Counted from the first letter of the stretch, positions 21,001 through 31,812 are shown. The stretch is DNA of 64,000 nucleotides from Nymphaea colorata (GCF_008831285.2 NC_045147.1:2444001-2508000); one strand, 5' to 3'. Notes: generated by a model from the sequence alone, not told the origin. Program-made: numbers and translations.

Positions 21001-24000
21001 TTTGGTGAATGATATCATTTTCTTCTAAATATTTTTTAAATTTGTTGGAAAGATATTCCAGGATCAGTCCTAATCATTAAATTGATTTTGAATCAATTTA
21101 TGGAAAATTTTAAATAATTAAAGACTTCAAATTTAAATGTGAGTAAATCTATCCAAGTATATCTAGTAAAGTCATCAACATAGTAATACAGCTTCCTTTT
21201 GAGACTACGGGTGCTCGATCCCCTTACAATTGAATGAACTAATTTAAAAGGTTTAGATGAGAAATAATTTCTTGAAACAAATGGATGTGATTTCATTTTT
21301 TTTCCAATATACTATCTTCATAAATGATTTTTTTTTTTAAAATTCCTTATGAAAGGATAGAGGAGATAATTTTTTAAAGCTAAGATGCCCTTAATCTTTT
21401 GAGAAGAATTTCTATAACTGCTTTTTCCACAATGTTACAAAAGGTTTTTTGTCCAAAATTAAGAAGGTCCTTGTAGTATAAATCTGCTTTTCTGTGGCTT
21501 TTCCCAATCCATTTCCTAGACTGCTGATCCTGTAGAATACAATATTTCAATGACAAGAGAACATCTTACCCATGCCATGCTCAGTTGTTTGAGAAATAGA
21601 TAAACAATTTAGGTTTAATTTAAGAATGCACTTAATATTGGGCATTAAAAAAATTCGGATTTTAAAGATTCTTTTCAATTTTCCAATTCTTTCGATACTT
21701 AGATGTGTTCCATCTGTTGTAGAAACATAATTATTTGAATGAATAGGCTTACATTCGGAAAGAAAAGTGTCATTAGGGGGCACATAGAAGACGGCACCCT
21801 AGTTCAAGAATTCTTATCTTCGTTCGAAGAAGAGGAAATGATGGCTTTGGTGAACGAGTTTCCTTTAATTAATGGTTGAAGACCTTGAACAAATTGGGAG
21901 AGGAAAGCTTCATTTCTCCCATAGAAGACTGATTTTCATTCAAAGAGAGTTCTTCTTTGCTTTTCATAGTAGCAACTTTCTTTTTCTCCTCCAACTTCAG
22001 ACATCTAGGTCTAATATGTTTTAGTTACTTATATCACATTTTTGTGGAACTCTTCATTTTTTTTGTTTGTTGAAATATGGAGGTTCATAAGACTTCACCA
22101 TGTGGCCAGGTTTGGACATGGCAAATACACTATCATTTTTGTGATTTGGCTAGATAACCTTGTTTTTTCCATGGGCTTCTTGAATGGTAGGTGGATGCCC
22201 TCTATGAGGAACAGACTGACTTGACTACTTCAAATTCCGTTTCAAGACTATTCATAAATTTAAAAAATTTATCTTCTTCAACTTGTTGCCTTCTAAGAGC
22301 TAAATCCATTGTCGACCTTGGTTTACGTAGATGAAGCTGATCCCATAGTTCCATTATCTCAGCATAAAATTCTCTAATAGATTTATCCATTTGTTGAGCA
22401 AACTTGACACTTTTTGAAGATTTGCTTTATGAGCAGCGTCATTTAAAATAAATTTTCTTTATATAATTCCAAGCATCATAAGCAAATTGAAAATTGGACA
22501 TTTGGTCTTGAGTAGCCAAATCAAGGCCTCGCTTAAAGCTAATGAATTGCTTTATCGTATCCACATTCCTAAGCTCTCCATTTTTTATATATTTATTGTG
22601 ACTTGTGAGCCTTTTCTTTCTCATTCTTGGTTAATTCAACTTCTTTTCCATCAACTTTCCCATTAAGAATGAGTTCAGCTTCCTTCTTGGATCCATCAAC
22701 ATATCTCCAGAGGTTTCTCTCTCAAAAGATATGTTCTGTGGACAAGGCCCATGTTCTATAATTGGAGGAAGAAAGCTTCGGGTGAGTTGATGTGGAACCA
22801 AATTCTTCGTCTTCCATTAGAAAAACAGGTAAAGAAAAGAAGAGCATACCTTGAAGAGAGCAGCTAGGACCACTTATAATCTTCATGATAAATCGGCTAG
22901 ATAAATCGGCTATATGTTAAGGAGTTGGTAGTGCAATTTAAAGGTTGAGAGCAGCCTAAAAAAACCTGCTTATAAGAAAGCAGTTCTCAAACAAAAAGGG
23001 ATTGTCAAAACAATCCACAACAATGTCTACAAAGTATGACTCCACCAAGCTCCAATACCATGTAATGTGCCAAAGTCAATGTTGTAAAAAGCGTATCGTA
23101 AGCCGTATCGGTCTGACTTTAAGATACGCCGTATCGTAAAATATCGTAGCGTATCGTAACCGTATCGTATTTTTTTTTAAATTAAATCAGAAAAAATAAA
23201 AAAAATCAAAAAATTCAAAAAAAATCAATAAAAATCAAGAATAATATGTTCTTCATAAAAAACATGTTTTAGAGACTGATATTCATAAAATTGGTTTCAC
23301 AATTTTTTTGCTCATTGTGTTGGTGGCCTCTTTACCGATTATCTAGCTGAATAATTGTCTTGCCTACAAGTCTACTTGATCTAAATGTCAATGTGTGGTT
23401 TTTTATATTTCAGGTTTCTAGCTGGAGAGATTTCATGAAGACGGGGAAGAAAGTAAGTGTAGTTTCCAATCATCTTGTAGACCTTGGTATTCTTATCTGC
23501 AAACTGCTAATAATGTGCGAATGACATCACCTGGAGCCTGTTTTTGAGCATATGGTTTTATAACTTGGTTTTGGTGTAGTTGTAAAGCTAGGTTTCGGTT
23601 GTGGATGACACATCAAAACTTAATTGAGTTTAACTAACCATGTTATTGTTTGGGTGATGAATAACTAAGTTGTGCTATGTTTCAAGTAAAATGGAATGGG
23701 TACAAGATCAGATCAGTACCTAAGATGAATTCAATTTGTTGTTGAAATTCTGCTTATAGTCAAGATTGAAAGTTCTGTTTCCTTGTCTCATGCATATAAT
23801 GAAGGTATCAGTTTCATGCACACGTCTGGGTTGGAAAATGGTCCTACAATGTGAATGTTTGTTTACTTGCCTCTTATGTGTGTATGCCCAACGACGTGAA
23901 AGGATATGTTTTTTGCATGAAGACACATACACAAGCTAGGAAGATAGCCCACTAAACATTTGTTGGATTCATATGAGGAGTTAAGTGAACTGCTTTGGCT

Positions 24001-26984
24001 AGAGCATTCTATATGAGAAAGTACCATAGTTCATACCAACGTGGAACTTCCAAGGAAAAATGGCATTTTTCAGATCTTGTTTTTTGATGAAGACTATAAA
24101 GAGTGGCTGAATCCTAGAAAAGTCCAAGGGGCTCATAACCTGAAATTTGGAAATAAGGGATGGAGACTGGAGAGTGAAAAAAAATTATCACAGTGCAAAC
24201 GACTATGGAGGAAATCTGTGCTTCTTGCACTTTCTCTCTCTCCATGATTCAAGAAGGATTGCCACTTGGGAGAATGCAATGTGAAAGCCACAATACGAGG
24301 ATTACACTTACAAAAAATAAAATATCAATACAATAGGGCAAAGGCACTTAATAAATATAAAAATAAAACTGTTTGTTAATGAGAAATATTTTGAAGAAAC
24401 ATTCTTACAAGAGAGAGTGATCCCTTCCTTTGTACCAAAGGTGGGAGCTGGACTGGCTGTTGGGTTTGTTCCAATGGATAGAAGTCTACCCATTGGGACT
24501 GTTGAACAGCCAGTCCATCTGGGTCAAGAGTAAAAATGGAAAATAGAATACAAAAGAAACAAAAGGTGCAAAAAGAAAAGGCAAATACATAGATAATATT
24601 ATATATATATATATATATATATAGTCTAGACACACACATATACACACCATTGTCATAAATATCATTCTTAGGTTCTTGTCAAATTAAGAAGGTTGTTTTC
24701 CTTGGGAAAACCTTGAGAATTTAAAATTAAAAAAAAGAAAGATATGAAAATATGAGTTTCCTACTAACCAAAAACATTGATAAAAATTCAAAATATTCTA
24801 TAATGTGTTAAAACTTAAAAGAAGCTTCATGAAATTAAAATATACTAAAATTCTTTTTTTTGGGAAAATGAGAAATCAACCACGAAAAGAAGCATGATAA
24901 AACATGTTATTTTGGTTTTGGTGCTTTTTTTTCCGAAGGTCATGATTTTCTTTTTTTTTTCCCCATTTATTTTCCCTTTTGCCTTTTGTTTTGAGAAAAA
25001 TGCTAATATTTGTGACAGTGATATACACCCTACAATATACTGGTTGCTACAAAAATGTTGCCAAGCGTAATGGTTGCTGAAGGAATAAACATGACTTGCG
25101 GTGAGTTGGAAACTATATTGTCAAAAGTGATAGGTGTTGCCTAGGTGGAACTAGGGACATTAACTCATTAAGCAGTCCAAGAACAAAAACCAAAAAAATG
25201 AAATATAAATTGTGAAGATTAACTATGAAATTAAAAAATTTCTTAATGAAAAACCTATAATTATAAACTTATAACAGCAAATGCACTAGAGTATTAACCA
25301 TGTCACATGGGTGCGAGTGCGGGTATGGGTACAAACGAAATTCAAATTCATGGGTACACGGGTACACGCACACACACACAAAATATGAAAAAATACATTC
25401 ATTAAGATTATCAATCAAGTAGAATGCATATAATTATATTGCAATGTATGAATATATAAATTCTTAATATGTTGTATATTGATATTACAGATACAGTAAT
25501 ATATAACAGCATGTATGCAGGTGCAGTCACGAAAGTGGAACAGGGCAATTGTAGTGTGTAGAATGGAAGGACTTAAATCGATGGCCAATGAAAAGTGGAA
25601 AAAGAAGGAAGGAACAAATGGTGGAAGATGTAAAAAATGACAGGAAGATGTAAAAATGAAGATGCAGGGAATGAGATAAAGGCGAGGAGCAGTTGGCTAA
25701 AAAAAAAGTCAAAAGTAAAAATGGTTGAAAGAAGAGTCGGCCAGCTCTGACCGTGTCCAAAAATGGTTGGACACCACCCGGGTAGACTACTTGTACCCAG
25801 CACCGCCACAGGGTGTGTCCGTACCCGCGCCGGTGTCCACCGAGTCGACATCGACACTTCATGTACACAGCCGCACCTGTGTGTTAGAGAGTACTAAGTA
25901 CTAACCATTGTTAGTTTGTCACATATATTGTTCTTGGGAAAATATAAGCGAGGTTTTTCTCAGGTATTTTGGAAAGATCTAGGGAAATTTAAAAAATGAA
26001 AAATCCTAAAATTTAGTGAAACATAAAATAAATAAAAAAAATAATCGCAAAAAATAAAAGGCAAAAAAATCGCCAAAAAATCAGAAAGAAATATTCATGA
26101 AAGAATCTCGAGATTTTCGTTTTTGCTGAGATTTTTTCTAACTTCCAGCCTAGCAGCATAAAAGCCTAGGTTTTTTTTCTTCAGCAATGTAGATTTCTCT
26201 GTTTGTCTTCCTTTCAATTCTTTTCTTAAGCTGCCTAAGGCAGATTTTCTTTTCCTTTTCTTATTCTTCTTCTAATATCTGAACTCTGAAGTTTTTTTTT
26301 TTTTTCTCATTTCTTCCTCTTCTCCTTTTACATAAATTTGGTTCTCCTCTTTGGCTCATTCTTTTTTCTGTTGCATTTCATATCACACTACAAGTATATG
26401 TATGTGTATGTGTCTATCATGAAGAAACAACCAATTAATTATGATGAATATGATGATGATTCATGTTCCTTCTTTTTTCAGTAGATAAGTAATGCAAAAT
26501 TTTAGTTTAGGTCCTTACGTTTTAAAAATTAGAATTAGAGATCTGCCTGTTGAATTTTAGGAAATTAACATATTTTGTGTTTGTGGACAAACAATGACAA
26601 GCTGTGACGTAAACATTACTTCGTGCATTATAATTGTTGTGTTGTTATATATTGATAAAGTTTTTCACTGAAAAATTTTCCAATTTTTGTTTAATCTAAC
26701 ATTTAATATTGCATCCCAGAGGTTCTTTTTTTACTTTTGTACAATTTGATGCAAAAATTCTGCCCGAGTTGTATACAAGCTTCCTGAGTTGTTTTTTATA
26801 AGTTAGCGTTCCATAATCTGGAGTACTTTGGTGAATAATGGTGTTCTGGAAAGACTAACAGTATTATCTTTCCCTTTTTCTTTTGTTGGGGGGACAGGGA
26901 AAGAAGGGTGAAATAAGACCTCCAAAACTGAAAACAGAAGACCCCAACAAGTCCTATGTTCAAAGGCCGGTTAAGAGAGGGTGA
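8615..26984 (+). CDS. DNAJC8: DNAJC8/SPF31-like J-domain protein, C-terminal five exons (5'-partial)
   Basis: Coding exons join 8615-8688, 9289-9402, 9495-9602, 23414-23452 and 26898-26984, and end at TGA 26982-26984. Every intron has a GT donor and AG acceptor. The reading is continuous over about 139 residues: [18 protein letters not shown], then [13 protein letters not shown], then [17 protein letters not shown], then [12 protein letters not shown], and finally [19 protein letters not shown] up to a terminal KRG. This matches the conserved basic, coiled-coil C-terminal half of plant DnaJ homolog subfamily C member 8 proteins. The human counterpart is the nuclear, spliceosome-associated SPF31, a co-chaperone that would recruit Hsp70. 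The N-terminal J domain (HPDK) is not in the window. Oddities are a 13.8-kb intron and a first visible intron of more than 8.6 kb, both packed with transposons. The reading frame itself shows no lesion, so the gene is probably functional. Confidence 0.88.
9195..9245. repeat. (AC)n microsatellite
   Basis: About 25 AC units lie in the 600-bp intron, ending 43 bp before the acceptor of exon B. Confidence 0.95.
9289..9402 (+). CDS. DNAJC8: DNAJC8-like exon B
   Basis: This 114-nt exon of exactly 38 codons lies between a TTTAG acceptor and a GTATTC donor. It encodes [18 protein letters not shown], then [18 protein letters not shown], highly typical of the family. Confidence 0.88.
9495..9602 (+). 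CDS. DNAJC8: DNAJC8-like exon C
   Basis: This 108-nt exon of 36 codons lies between a TTCAG acceptor and a GTTTGT donor. It encodes [19 protein letters not shown] followed by [17 protein letters not shown], predicted coiled coil. Confidence 0.88.
10795..11034 (+). repeat. 5' LTR of copia-2
   Basis: This 240-bp LTR has a canonical TG...CA. It is preceded by GTTGC and followed directly by the PBS. Confidence 0.92.
11035..11046 (+). other. Primer binding site of copia-2
   Basis: TGGTATCAGAGC directly abuts the 5' LTR. It is identical to the copia-1 PBS and complementary to initiator tRNA-Met. Confidence 0.9.
11047..11512 (+). other. GC-rich leader of copia-2
   Basis: The stretch is low-complexity GCCGCTGCCGTTGCTGCG-type and CGACGCCGAC-type sequence before gag. 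It has a similar position and composition to the copia-1 leader but a different sequence, so the composition rather than the sequence is shared. Confidence 0.6.
11513..15870 (+). pseudogene. Copia-2 gag-pol polyprotein, multiply disrupted
   Basis: The conserved start is ATG 11513. Recognisable in order are gag, a CX2CX3GHX4C zinc knuckle (about 12272), protease DSGATHHM (about 12560), integrase ([23 protein letters not shown]), reverse transcriptase and RNase H ([20 protein letters not shown]). In-frame stops lie at 11870, 12440, 13917, 14463, 14466 and 15073. A 2-base insertion near 13203 and a 1-base deletion near 13431 shift the frame. About 20 bases including the catalytic YVDD codons are missing at about 14904. 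A 35-bp-period tandem duplication sits at 15717-15777. It cannot encode an active reverse transcriptase. Confidence 0.9.
15717..15777 (+). repeat. Short tandem duplication in copia-2 RNase H
   Basis: A 26-nt word starting ATTAACGCTACC occurs at 15717-15742 and 15752-15777. It brings a stop codon into frame and displaces the C-terminal ADVLTKAL region. Confidence 0.85.
15865..16104 (+). repeat. 3' LTR of copia-2
   Basis: This 240-bp LTR is preceded by the purine tract and followed by GTTGC. The polyprotein frame ends in a TGA within its first bases, as in copia-1. Confidence 0.92.
16183..16872 (+). other. Intron DNA, no feature recognised
   Basis: This is an AT-rich stretch between two hAT-like pieces. 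Its short ORFs have no recognisable content. Confidence 0.4.
16873..16990. mobile_element. Diverged end of the CAAGGCG hAT-like family
   Basis: TTGTTAAGGCATCGAACGCC, followed by CCTAGGCAACG and AAGTCCATCACTTAG, matches the left 115 bp of the element at 10059, with substitutions. The opposite end was not found, so it is a truncated relic. Confidence 0.55.
17727..17951 (-). pseudogene. Copia-R reverse transcriptase C-terminus and RNase H fragment
   Basis: The open stretch reads [20 protein letters not shown] and [16 protein letters not shown], matching the end of copia reverse transcriptase and the start of RNase H. The upstream half of the same motif (YLTITRLDL) lies beyond 19132, separated by a nested element. 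Confidence 0.75.
17958..19132. mobile_element. TIR element with an internal TA microsatellite, nested in copia-R
   Basis: The ends are inverted: TGTCACGTAGGTAC at 17958 and the complement of TATCACATGGGTAC at 19119-19132. It splits the copia-R reverse transcriptase between YLTITRLDL (right flank, - strand) and FVCVVSQF (left flank), which proves insertion. It contains a 76-bp TA tract and a GTACCGGTACC-rich right part, and no transposase is seen. A related end occurs at 25304. No clear target duplication was identified. Confidence 0.6.
18006..18081. repeat. (AT)n microsatellite
   Basis: An uninterrupted AT run of 76 bp lies inside the nested TIR element. Confidence 0.97.
19731..19888. mobile_element. 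Tourist-like (PIF/Harbinger) MITE
   Basis: The 158-bp element has inverted ends GAGTTTGTTTGGCA and the complement of GAGGCTGTTTGGCA, extended inward by AACAAATTGTT on both sides. It is flanked by TAA at 19728-19730 and 19889-19891, the preferred PIF/Harbinger target. It is nested in copia-R and is non-coding. Confidence 0.65.
21093..21296 (-). pseudogene. Copia-R integrase core fragment
   Basis: [10 protein letters not shown] and [19 protein letters not shown] correspond to the first catalytic aspartate region of copia integrase. The usual HSDVWGP is decayed, with its aspartate replaced. Confidence 0.7.
22202..22817 (-). pseudogene. Copia-R gag remnant
   Basis: The start ATG on the - strand is at 22817-22815. 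[20 protein letters not shown] is followed by [11 protein letters not shown], then in other frames [16 protein letters not shown], and at 22390-22202 [18 protein letters not shown] with [17 protein letters not shown]. These are typical copia gag segments, broken by stops and frameshifts. Confidence 0.7.
23077..23270. mobile_element. Truncated end of the CGTATCG hAT-like family
   Basis: CAATGTTGTAAAAAGCGTAT, followed by alternating GTATCG words and a T/A-rich stretch with AATCAGAAAAAAT, matches the reverse complement of the right part of the element at 133-895. The far end and target repeat are missing. It lies against the outer LTR of copia-R. Confidence 0.7.
23414..23452 (+). CDS. DNAJC8: DNAJC8-like exon D
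   Basis: This 39-nt micro-exon of 13 codons ([13 protein letters not shown]) lies between a TTTCAG acceptor and a consensus GTAAGT donor. It encodes the conserved SSWRDF box of the family. It lies 13.8 kb from the previous exon, so it is easily missed by gene finders. Confidence 0.88.
23453..26897 (+). other. DNAJC8: 3.4-kb intron of the DNAJC8-like gene
   Basis: This AT-rich intron runs from the GTAAGT donor to the ACAG acceptor. It holds a TA microsatellite near 24600 and a GTACCCG-rich repeat at 25304-25886. No other gene was seen. Confidence 0.7.
25304..25886. repeat. Repeat related to the nested TIR element at 17958
   Basis: The left end TGTCACATGGGTGCG matches the terminal repeat of the 17958-19132 element. 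The interior has an AT-rich left part and a GTGTCCGTACCCG-rich right part, the same layout. Its right boundary and target repeat are uncertain. Confidence 0.4.
26898..26984 (+). CDS. DNAJC8: DNAJC8-like terminal exon E
   Basis: The exon encodes [20 protein letters not shown], then VQRPVKRG and a TGA stop. This is the diagnostic C-terminus of plant DNAJC8 proteins, rich in Lys, Arg and Pro. Confidence 0.9.
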   Translation, partial: GKKGEIRPPKLKTEDPNKSYVQRPVKRG

Positions 26985-27264
26985 AGTTAGCATTAAGCTT
27001 CTCCAATTGTAGCTGAAGATGCATGTGCTGTTGAATGCTACATGTTAACCTCATGCCCATGTATAAATTTTCACAGATGAATATACTATTTGTCTACATA
27101 TAAGGAAAGTCCCGTGCATGTTTTACCCAATTTCACTTAAATGGATAAAGAACTGGGATTGGTATCACTATATTCCTTGAAGCATGCAGCAGAATATATT
27201 TTGATCTAGACCTAACCTGACAGGTTGATGCGGTGTGCACCGGTGAAAACACGTCAGGGGTCCG

Positions 27265-27299
<35 letters not shown>
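27265..27299. repeat. (CT)n(CA)n compound microsatellite
   Basis: A CT run passes directly into a CA run. Confidence 0.9.
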
Positions 27300-29093
27300 T
27301 CACTCAGTGCTCTTCGCTGGTTTCCAGTTATTATAGAGCTTAGCAAGTTGAGGCAGTATTGCAGGTATATTCATTGAAGAAGGTAATTTGAACTGTCACG
27401 AGTTTTAACTTTCAATACGTGCGAGAGATTTGGGAAATTTGAACCAAGTCATGAGTTTGTAACTTTCAGTACGTGCGAGAGATTTGGGAATACTTAGCCT
27501 CATAGGGATAGTAAACCTTGTATCCAGGAAACCTATAGAGAATGATGGCCATTCATACTTGATAATCATTTACGGCTTAGTTTAGATTTTTTGGGGTACT
27601 GAATCTAAACAAGCTACTCGGTGAATATAGTCAGGCCAAGTAACTTGTAGGCTTTGCCCGAGTCATTGGAGTGTTGGTCTCATGCTCAGCTCTTGGATTC
27701 GGAGTCCAACACATGTATGTCACTTAAGCTGGGTTGGATTATATGTGAGCATACTCAGCAATGGTCCCGTATTTGAAAAATTTGTAGAGGATGGTGATTG
27801 AGCTTAATTGGTTTGGCTTAATGTTCTTTTGTGTGTTGCACCTAGACAAAGCTATGGAGTGGAATGAGATCTGTCAGATGGGATGGGTGCTTGAATTTGT
27901 CTTGAGCTGGCGATTGTTAGAGTTGGACAAGCTTTTTCTCTAAAAAAAGGACTGGTCTTCTTTTCTCTATAAAAATATTCCCAGCCTATTTTTGGTATTG
28001 GTTGTTGATGATAAGCCAGCACTAGATGGAACATTCAAGATATGAAGTTTGATGTGTCGTCTTTCGTGGTATAATATTCCTTTAGATATCCTCCCTTCTT
28101 TCCAATGTGCATGTTTTGTGGTATATAACTCCTCTAGATATATCTCCTTTTCCTGCTTACAAGTCCACCACATTGTTGCCTTATGACTAGGAATGTGCAC
28201 CCAGCTGCTACATTCACAACTATTCAACTTTGAAATACTTGGCTAGATTGACAGTGTAGGTGGTTTTATCAGCGTCAATTTTGGATCAAGTGTATCTGCT
28301 GAATATGACTACAAAATTGGATGGTTCACTTAAGAAGAAGCAACCGGCAACAGTTCAGTAAAACCTGTGTTGAAACCTTTTGGGGTATTTCATAGCATTT
28401 TGAGCTTTGGCTTGATGGCAAGACCTGTGCATTCATTGATGTTAAGACCTGTGACAACCCTTTGTATGTGGTGACATGCTCCTGGTTCGATTCAAAACCT
28501 CCTTTCCAGCTGCGTCCTTCTGTTGGTTTGAACCCTTTTATGCTTATTCTCTAGCCTGCGGGATCAATCTCTTGTCCACTACGATCTAATCCACTTGTAC
28601 GGTTGGGCTATGGAAAGTAGTTCATGTTGAGTAAATGGGTGCACTAAAAGCTTTTAAAAAGTAGTATTTTAAGTTAATGCTGATAAGAGTTTGGTCGCTT
28701 TTGTGAGTGAAAGCGACTCTTCCACCCAATGCTAGTGAGTTTGCCAAGCAAATCTTGACAGCTCCTCCTTGTCTGCTGCCACAATTGATAAAAGGATTTG
28801 GCTATTTTGACCTATATCTCCTCTCTGATTGTGTTGACTTCATGAAAGGGGGGCTTCTCTTGCCCTTTGATAAAGTGGCAGTACGATAATGCCTGGCTAC
28901 TCCACCACATTTACCCTTCTCAATGCCGATAACAATGAAAGTAATTCACCAAAAAAGGAATTTTGCATTTAATGTGGGGAGACCTGGCTCAAGGTCAACC
29001 ATCCAAGCTCCACTTTTACTTGTGGAAAATGATGTGGATGGTATGTGACAGCCATATCTTTGGTTTCATAATATATATATATATATATATAGT

Positions 29094-29235
29094 GTTTTTT
29101 CCAATAACATTCATTTTGCCTGCCTAGTAAGTTGACTTAAGAATTCTGAGACGAATATATATATATATATACTGTTTTTTCCAATAACATTCATTTTGCC
29201 TGCCTAGTAAGTTGACTTAAGACTTCTGAGACGAA
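29094..29235. repeat. Direct duplication bounded by TA tracts
   Basis: A roughly 60-bp unit (starting GTTTTTTCCAATAACATTC, ending TTCTGAGACGA) occurs twice. Each copy is preceded by a TA microsatellite. The copies differ by only one or two bases, so the duplication is recent. Confidence 0.85.
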
Positions 29236-29696
29236 GGTCAACCAATTTAATGGACTAGATGTGTCTTTTGAAAAAAATGATGCATTAAACACGAACATTT
29301 TTTGCCTGGAAACACACAAACAATCCAAAATTGTAGTTGTACCGTTCAGATTTTGCCCAAGAGAAAGCCAACTTTAGACGTAGGCATTTGACATGCTATT
29401 CTTGCATTTGAAATTTGAAAATATGAACTAGGTTTTATTAGAGGCCAATTTAACTTATAGTATTGCTTATGCTGAGCAATGAACAAAATTCACATCTTAG
29501 GAAGGCAATGACGTTTCCGTGGATTGTTGAATCCCGCGTACAAGGACTAAATTCTTAGTGTCTATAATCGATCTGTTTCTTTCTAAATGATGGGGCCACA
29601 TTGACAGGTCATACAAGGTTTTGCATAATGAAGTTGATGGTTATGGATCTGACTCACCTAGTATGTGATATCTTTTTTTTGAAAGAGAATAGCCTT

Positions 29697-29722
29697 GTGC
29701 ATGCATGCATGCATGCATGTGA

Positions 29723-29792
<70 letters not shown>
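29697..29792. repeat. (ATGC)n(GT)n(GA)n compound microsatellite
   Basis: Three simple repeats follow one another without a break: ATGC units, then GT, then about 26 GA units. Confidence 0.95.
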
Positions 29793-29796
<4 letters not shown>

Positions 29797-30672
29797 TATA
29801 GCTAATCACTATCAGATAGGATGCCTAAGCATAATCAATTAATGTATAGTTTAGGAAATGAACCTTGCATCTAGGTTAGTCTTGTCTGTGAGCAATCTTT
29901 GCCCAATCCACAGAGATGACCCAACCAAAAGGCAATGAACAAGGACCACTGAATCAGATCTAATCTTATGGAGATTATCATCAGAAGTATGAACAACTTG
30001 CATGTGCCCCTAGGTGTTGTGCCTCATGTTGATTTTTTTTTTTTTTTTTGGTTTCTCTCTTCCAACTTTGGGAAAGCTTGGTTGTGGTCATATGCTTTCC
30101 ATGGTGCATATTTTACATACTTCGAAGCCACACACAGTGCATAGTGGCAGAAGAGGTCAGGTTTTTGAGTGTCTTCTTCATCCATTAGAATTGGGCCTAC
30201 CATGTAAGTGATGATGTCAATTTCCCGCCACTGAAGAACCCAAGTCTGACCCGAACCAGTGCACTTGGGAGCTGACCTGCACAAAATGTCAGAAAAGGGG
30301 AAAGTGGAAAACGAAAAAGGGAAGAAAAAAGATAGGGGAGATCCAATCCACCAAATCTTTAGGCTTTCAGTGTTCAAGCTCTAGGGTGGTGCCACCAACA
30401 GGAGTTAAAGTTTTTCAATGAAAAGGATGGAGCGGGGAGGTAGATTGAGGGAAAGAAAGAAAAAAGAAGATTTTTCACGGCTAATATTATTGGCTATTCA
30501 AAATAATCGATAGCGGAATCTGGAAGTTTTCAAACGTTGGATAAGATTGGCAGTTTGTTTTGAATAATTCTTATCATCAAAATTTAGTAGCCGATTTACC
30601 ACTAAAGAAATGTAAGAAACTATGTTCTACAAACAATAATGACCCAATAAAGATGAACTGCTCATGGTTTTC

Positions 30673-30695
30673 ATAAATAAATAAATAAATAAATA

Positions 30696-30741
<46 letters not shown>
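30673..30741. repeat. (AAAT)n(TA)n(GA)n compound microsatellite
   Basis: Six AAAT units, 13 TA units and about ten GA units are contiguous. Confidence 0.95.
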
Positions 30742-30931
30742 AGTAATAATATATAAAAAGAATTCAATTGACATAGCATCGCTGGTTGGGCTATAGACTT
30801 ACAAAAGGGTGAGTTTCTAGTTAGATTTTTGTGGGTAGAATACCTTTGCTTTCTTCCGGCAGGACACAATACTTAAGTTGAAAGGTGCCGTCATTACTGA
30901 CACTAATTTAACCCAAGACTTGAGGAATAGA

Positions 30932-31045
30932 GCAGAACATAGAGGGAGTTCTTAAAAAAGAAAATCTAAACCTTGTTGCAGAGAATTCGCAGAACATAGA
31001 GGGAGTTCTTAAAAAAGAAAATCTAAACCTTGTTGCAGAGAATTC
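30932..31045. repeat. 57-bp perfect tandem duplication
   Basis: A unit beginning GCAGAACATAGAGGGAG is present twice in tandem with no difference that I can see, so it is recent. Confidence 0.9.
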
Positions 31046-31812
31046 GCAGTAACCGGCGGAATTATTTGTCTGAAAAATTTCTCAAAACCTTCTCACTGCT
31101 GGGTTGGAAAACGTACCTCCCCTCCATCATTGTCGATGGGAAATTAGAACGGATATGGCTGCTGTATACAGTGTTGAATGATACTATGCATGGCCACTTT
31201 CCTCACAATTATATTAGCTAAACCCCACAAACGTGTGTGCGCACACACACACGCACACACATATTGCCCTATTTCATGGAGACAAAGAAAACATGATGAT
31301 TGCCAGCACCACTTACTAGGGGACAAAGCAGCAGACCGCGACCAGCTTACTTGTAATCGCCACCCTCTAAAATCTAGTGTGACAACTAGACAAGCAAGGC
31401 AATCAGTCAGCTATAAAGTTAGAAATTACTTATTAAGGGGCACTAAAAATTTACATTTTAAAATTTTAAGGGGCACATCTATATATATACACAAAAATTA
31501 AGAAGATCCCATATGTAAATAAGCTAATTTTAGTCGGTTGGTTTGGGTAGTAGCCTACACCAGTCCACATTTACCTCCGCCACCGACAACTATATATATA
31601 TTGACAGCTGCAGAAAGAACTGTACAGAAATGTGCTTTTGAGCTTGAAGGGTTCGCGATTTGTGATAATCTTAGTGCTGTGCAAAAACTTAATGTAACTG
31701 TGCTTGGGTGTGTCTAATTGCTTGCCATGATCTCCACTCTCTGAGAGCGGAAAACTGCTAACTTATCGAATTTGAGTGACTTTTTTTAACTTGCAAATAT
31801 GTGGCAAGCTTG

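Larger units (their letters stand above)
17009..23075 (-). mobile_element. Copia-R, an old antisense Ty1/copia relic
   Basis: Reading the - strand from right to left gives a PBS-like TGGTATTGGAGC (23049-23060), a gag starting at 22817 ([10 protein letters not shown]) and continuing to about 22200, an integrase piece ([25 protein letters not shown]) at 21093-21296, a frameshifted reverse transcriptase ([20 protein letters not shown]) at about 20050-20200, and RT/RNase H ([16 protein letters not shown]) at 17727-17951. The shared word GTAATGTGCCAAAGT at 17009 and 23062 marks the outer LTR sides. Inner LTR boundaries cannot be fixed. The right LTR is cut short by a hAT-like end. Stops and frameshifts are numerous, and two other elements are nested inside. 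Confidence 0.8.
9603..23413 (+). other. DNAJC8: 13.8-kb intron of the DNAJC8-like gene
   Basis: The intron runs from the GTTTGT donor after exon C to the TTTCAG acceptor before exon D. It holds a hAT-like element interrupted by copia-2, a further hAT-like relic, the decayed antisense copia-R with its own nested insertions, and one end of the CGTATCG hAT family. Over 80 percent can be assigned to transposons by eye. Confidence 0.8.
26985..31812. other. 3' flank and intergenic DNA
   Basis: The first few hundred bases probably include the DNAJC8-like 3' UTR; no polyadenylation site could be fixed. The rest is AT-rich, with microsatellites at 27265-27299, 29697-29792 and 30673-30741, and short duplications at 27396-27490, 29094-29235 and 30932-31045. 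No coding region was recognised. Confidence 0.5.

Noticed and set aside
28707-28886. 60-codon ORF starting MKATLPPNASEFAK
   Set aside because: It looks protein-like by composition but resembles no family I know, is short, and has no neighbouring exons.
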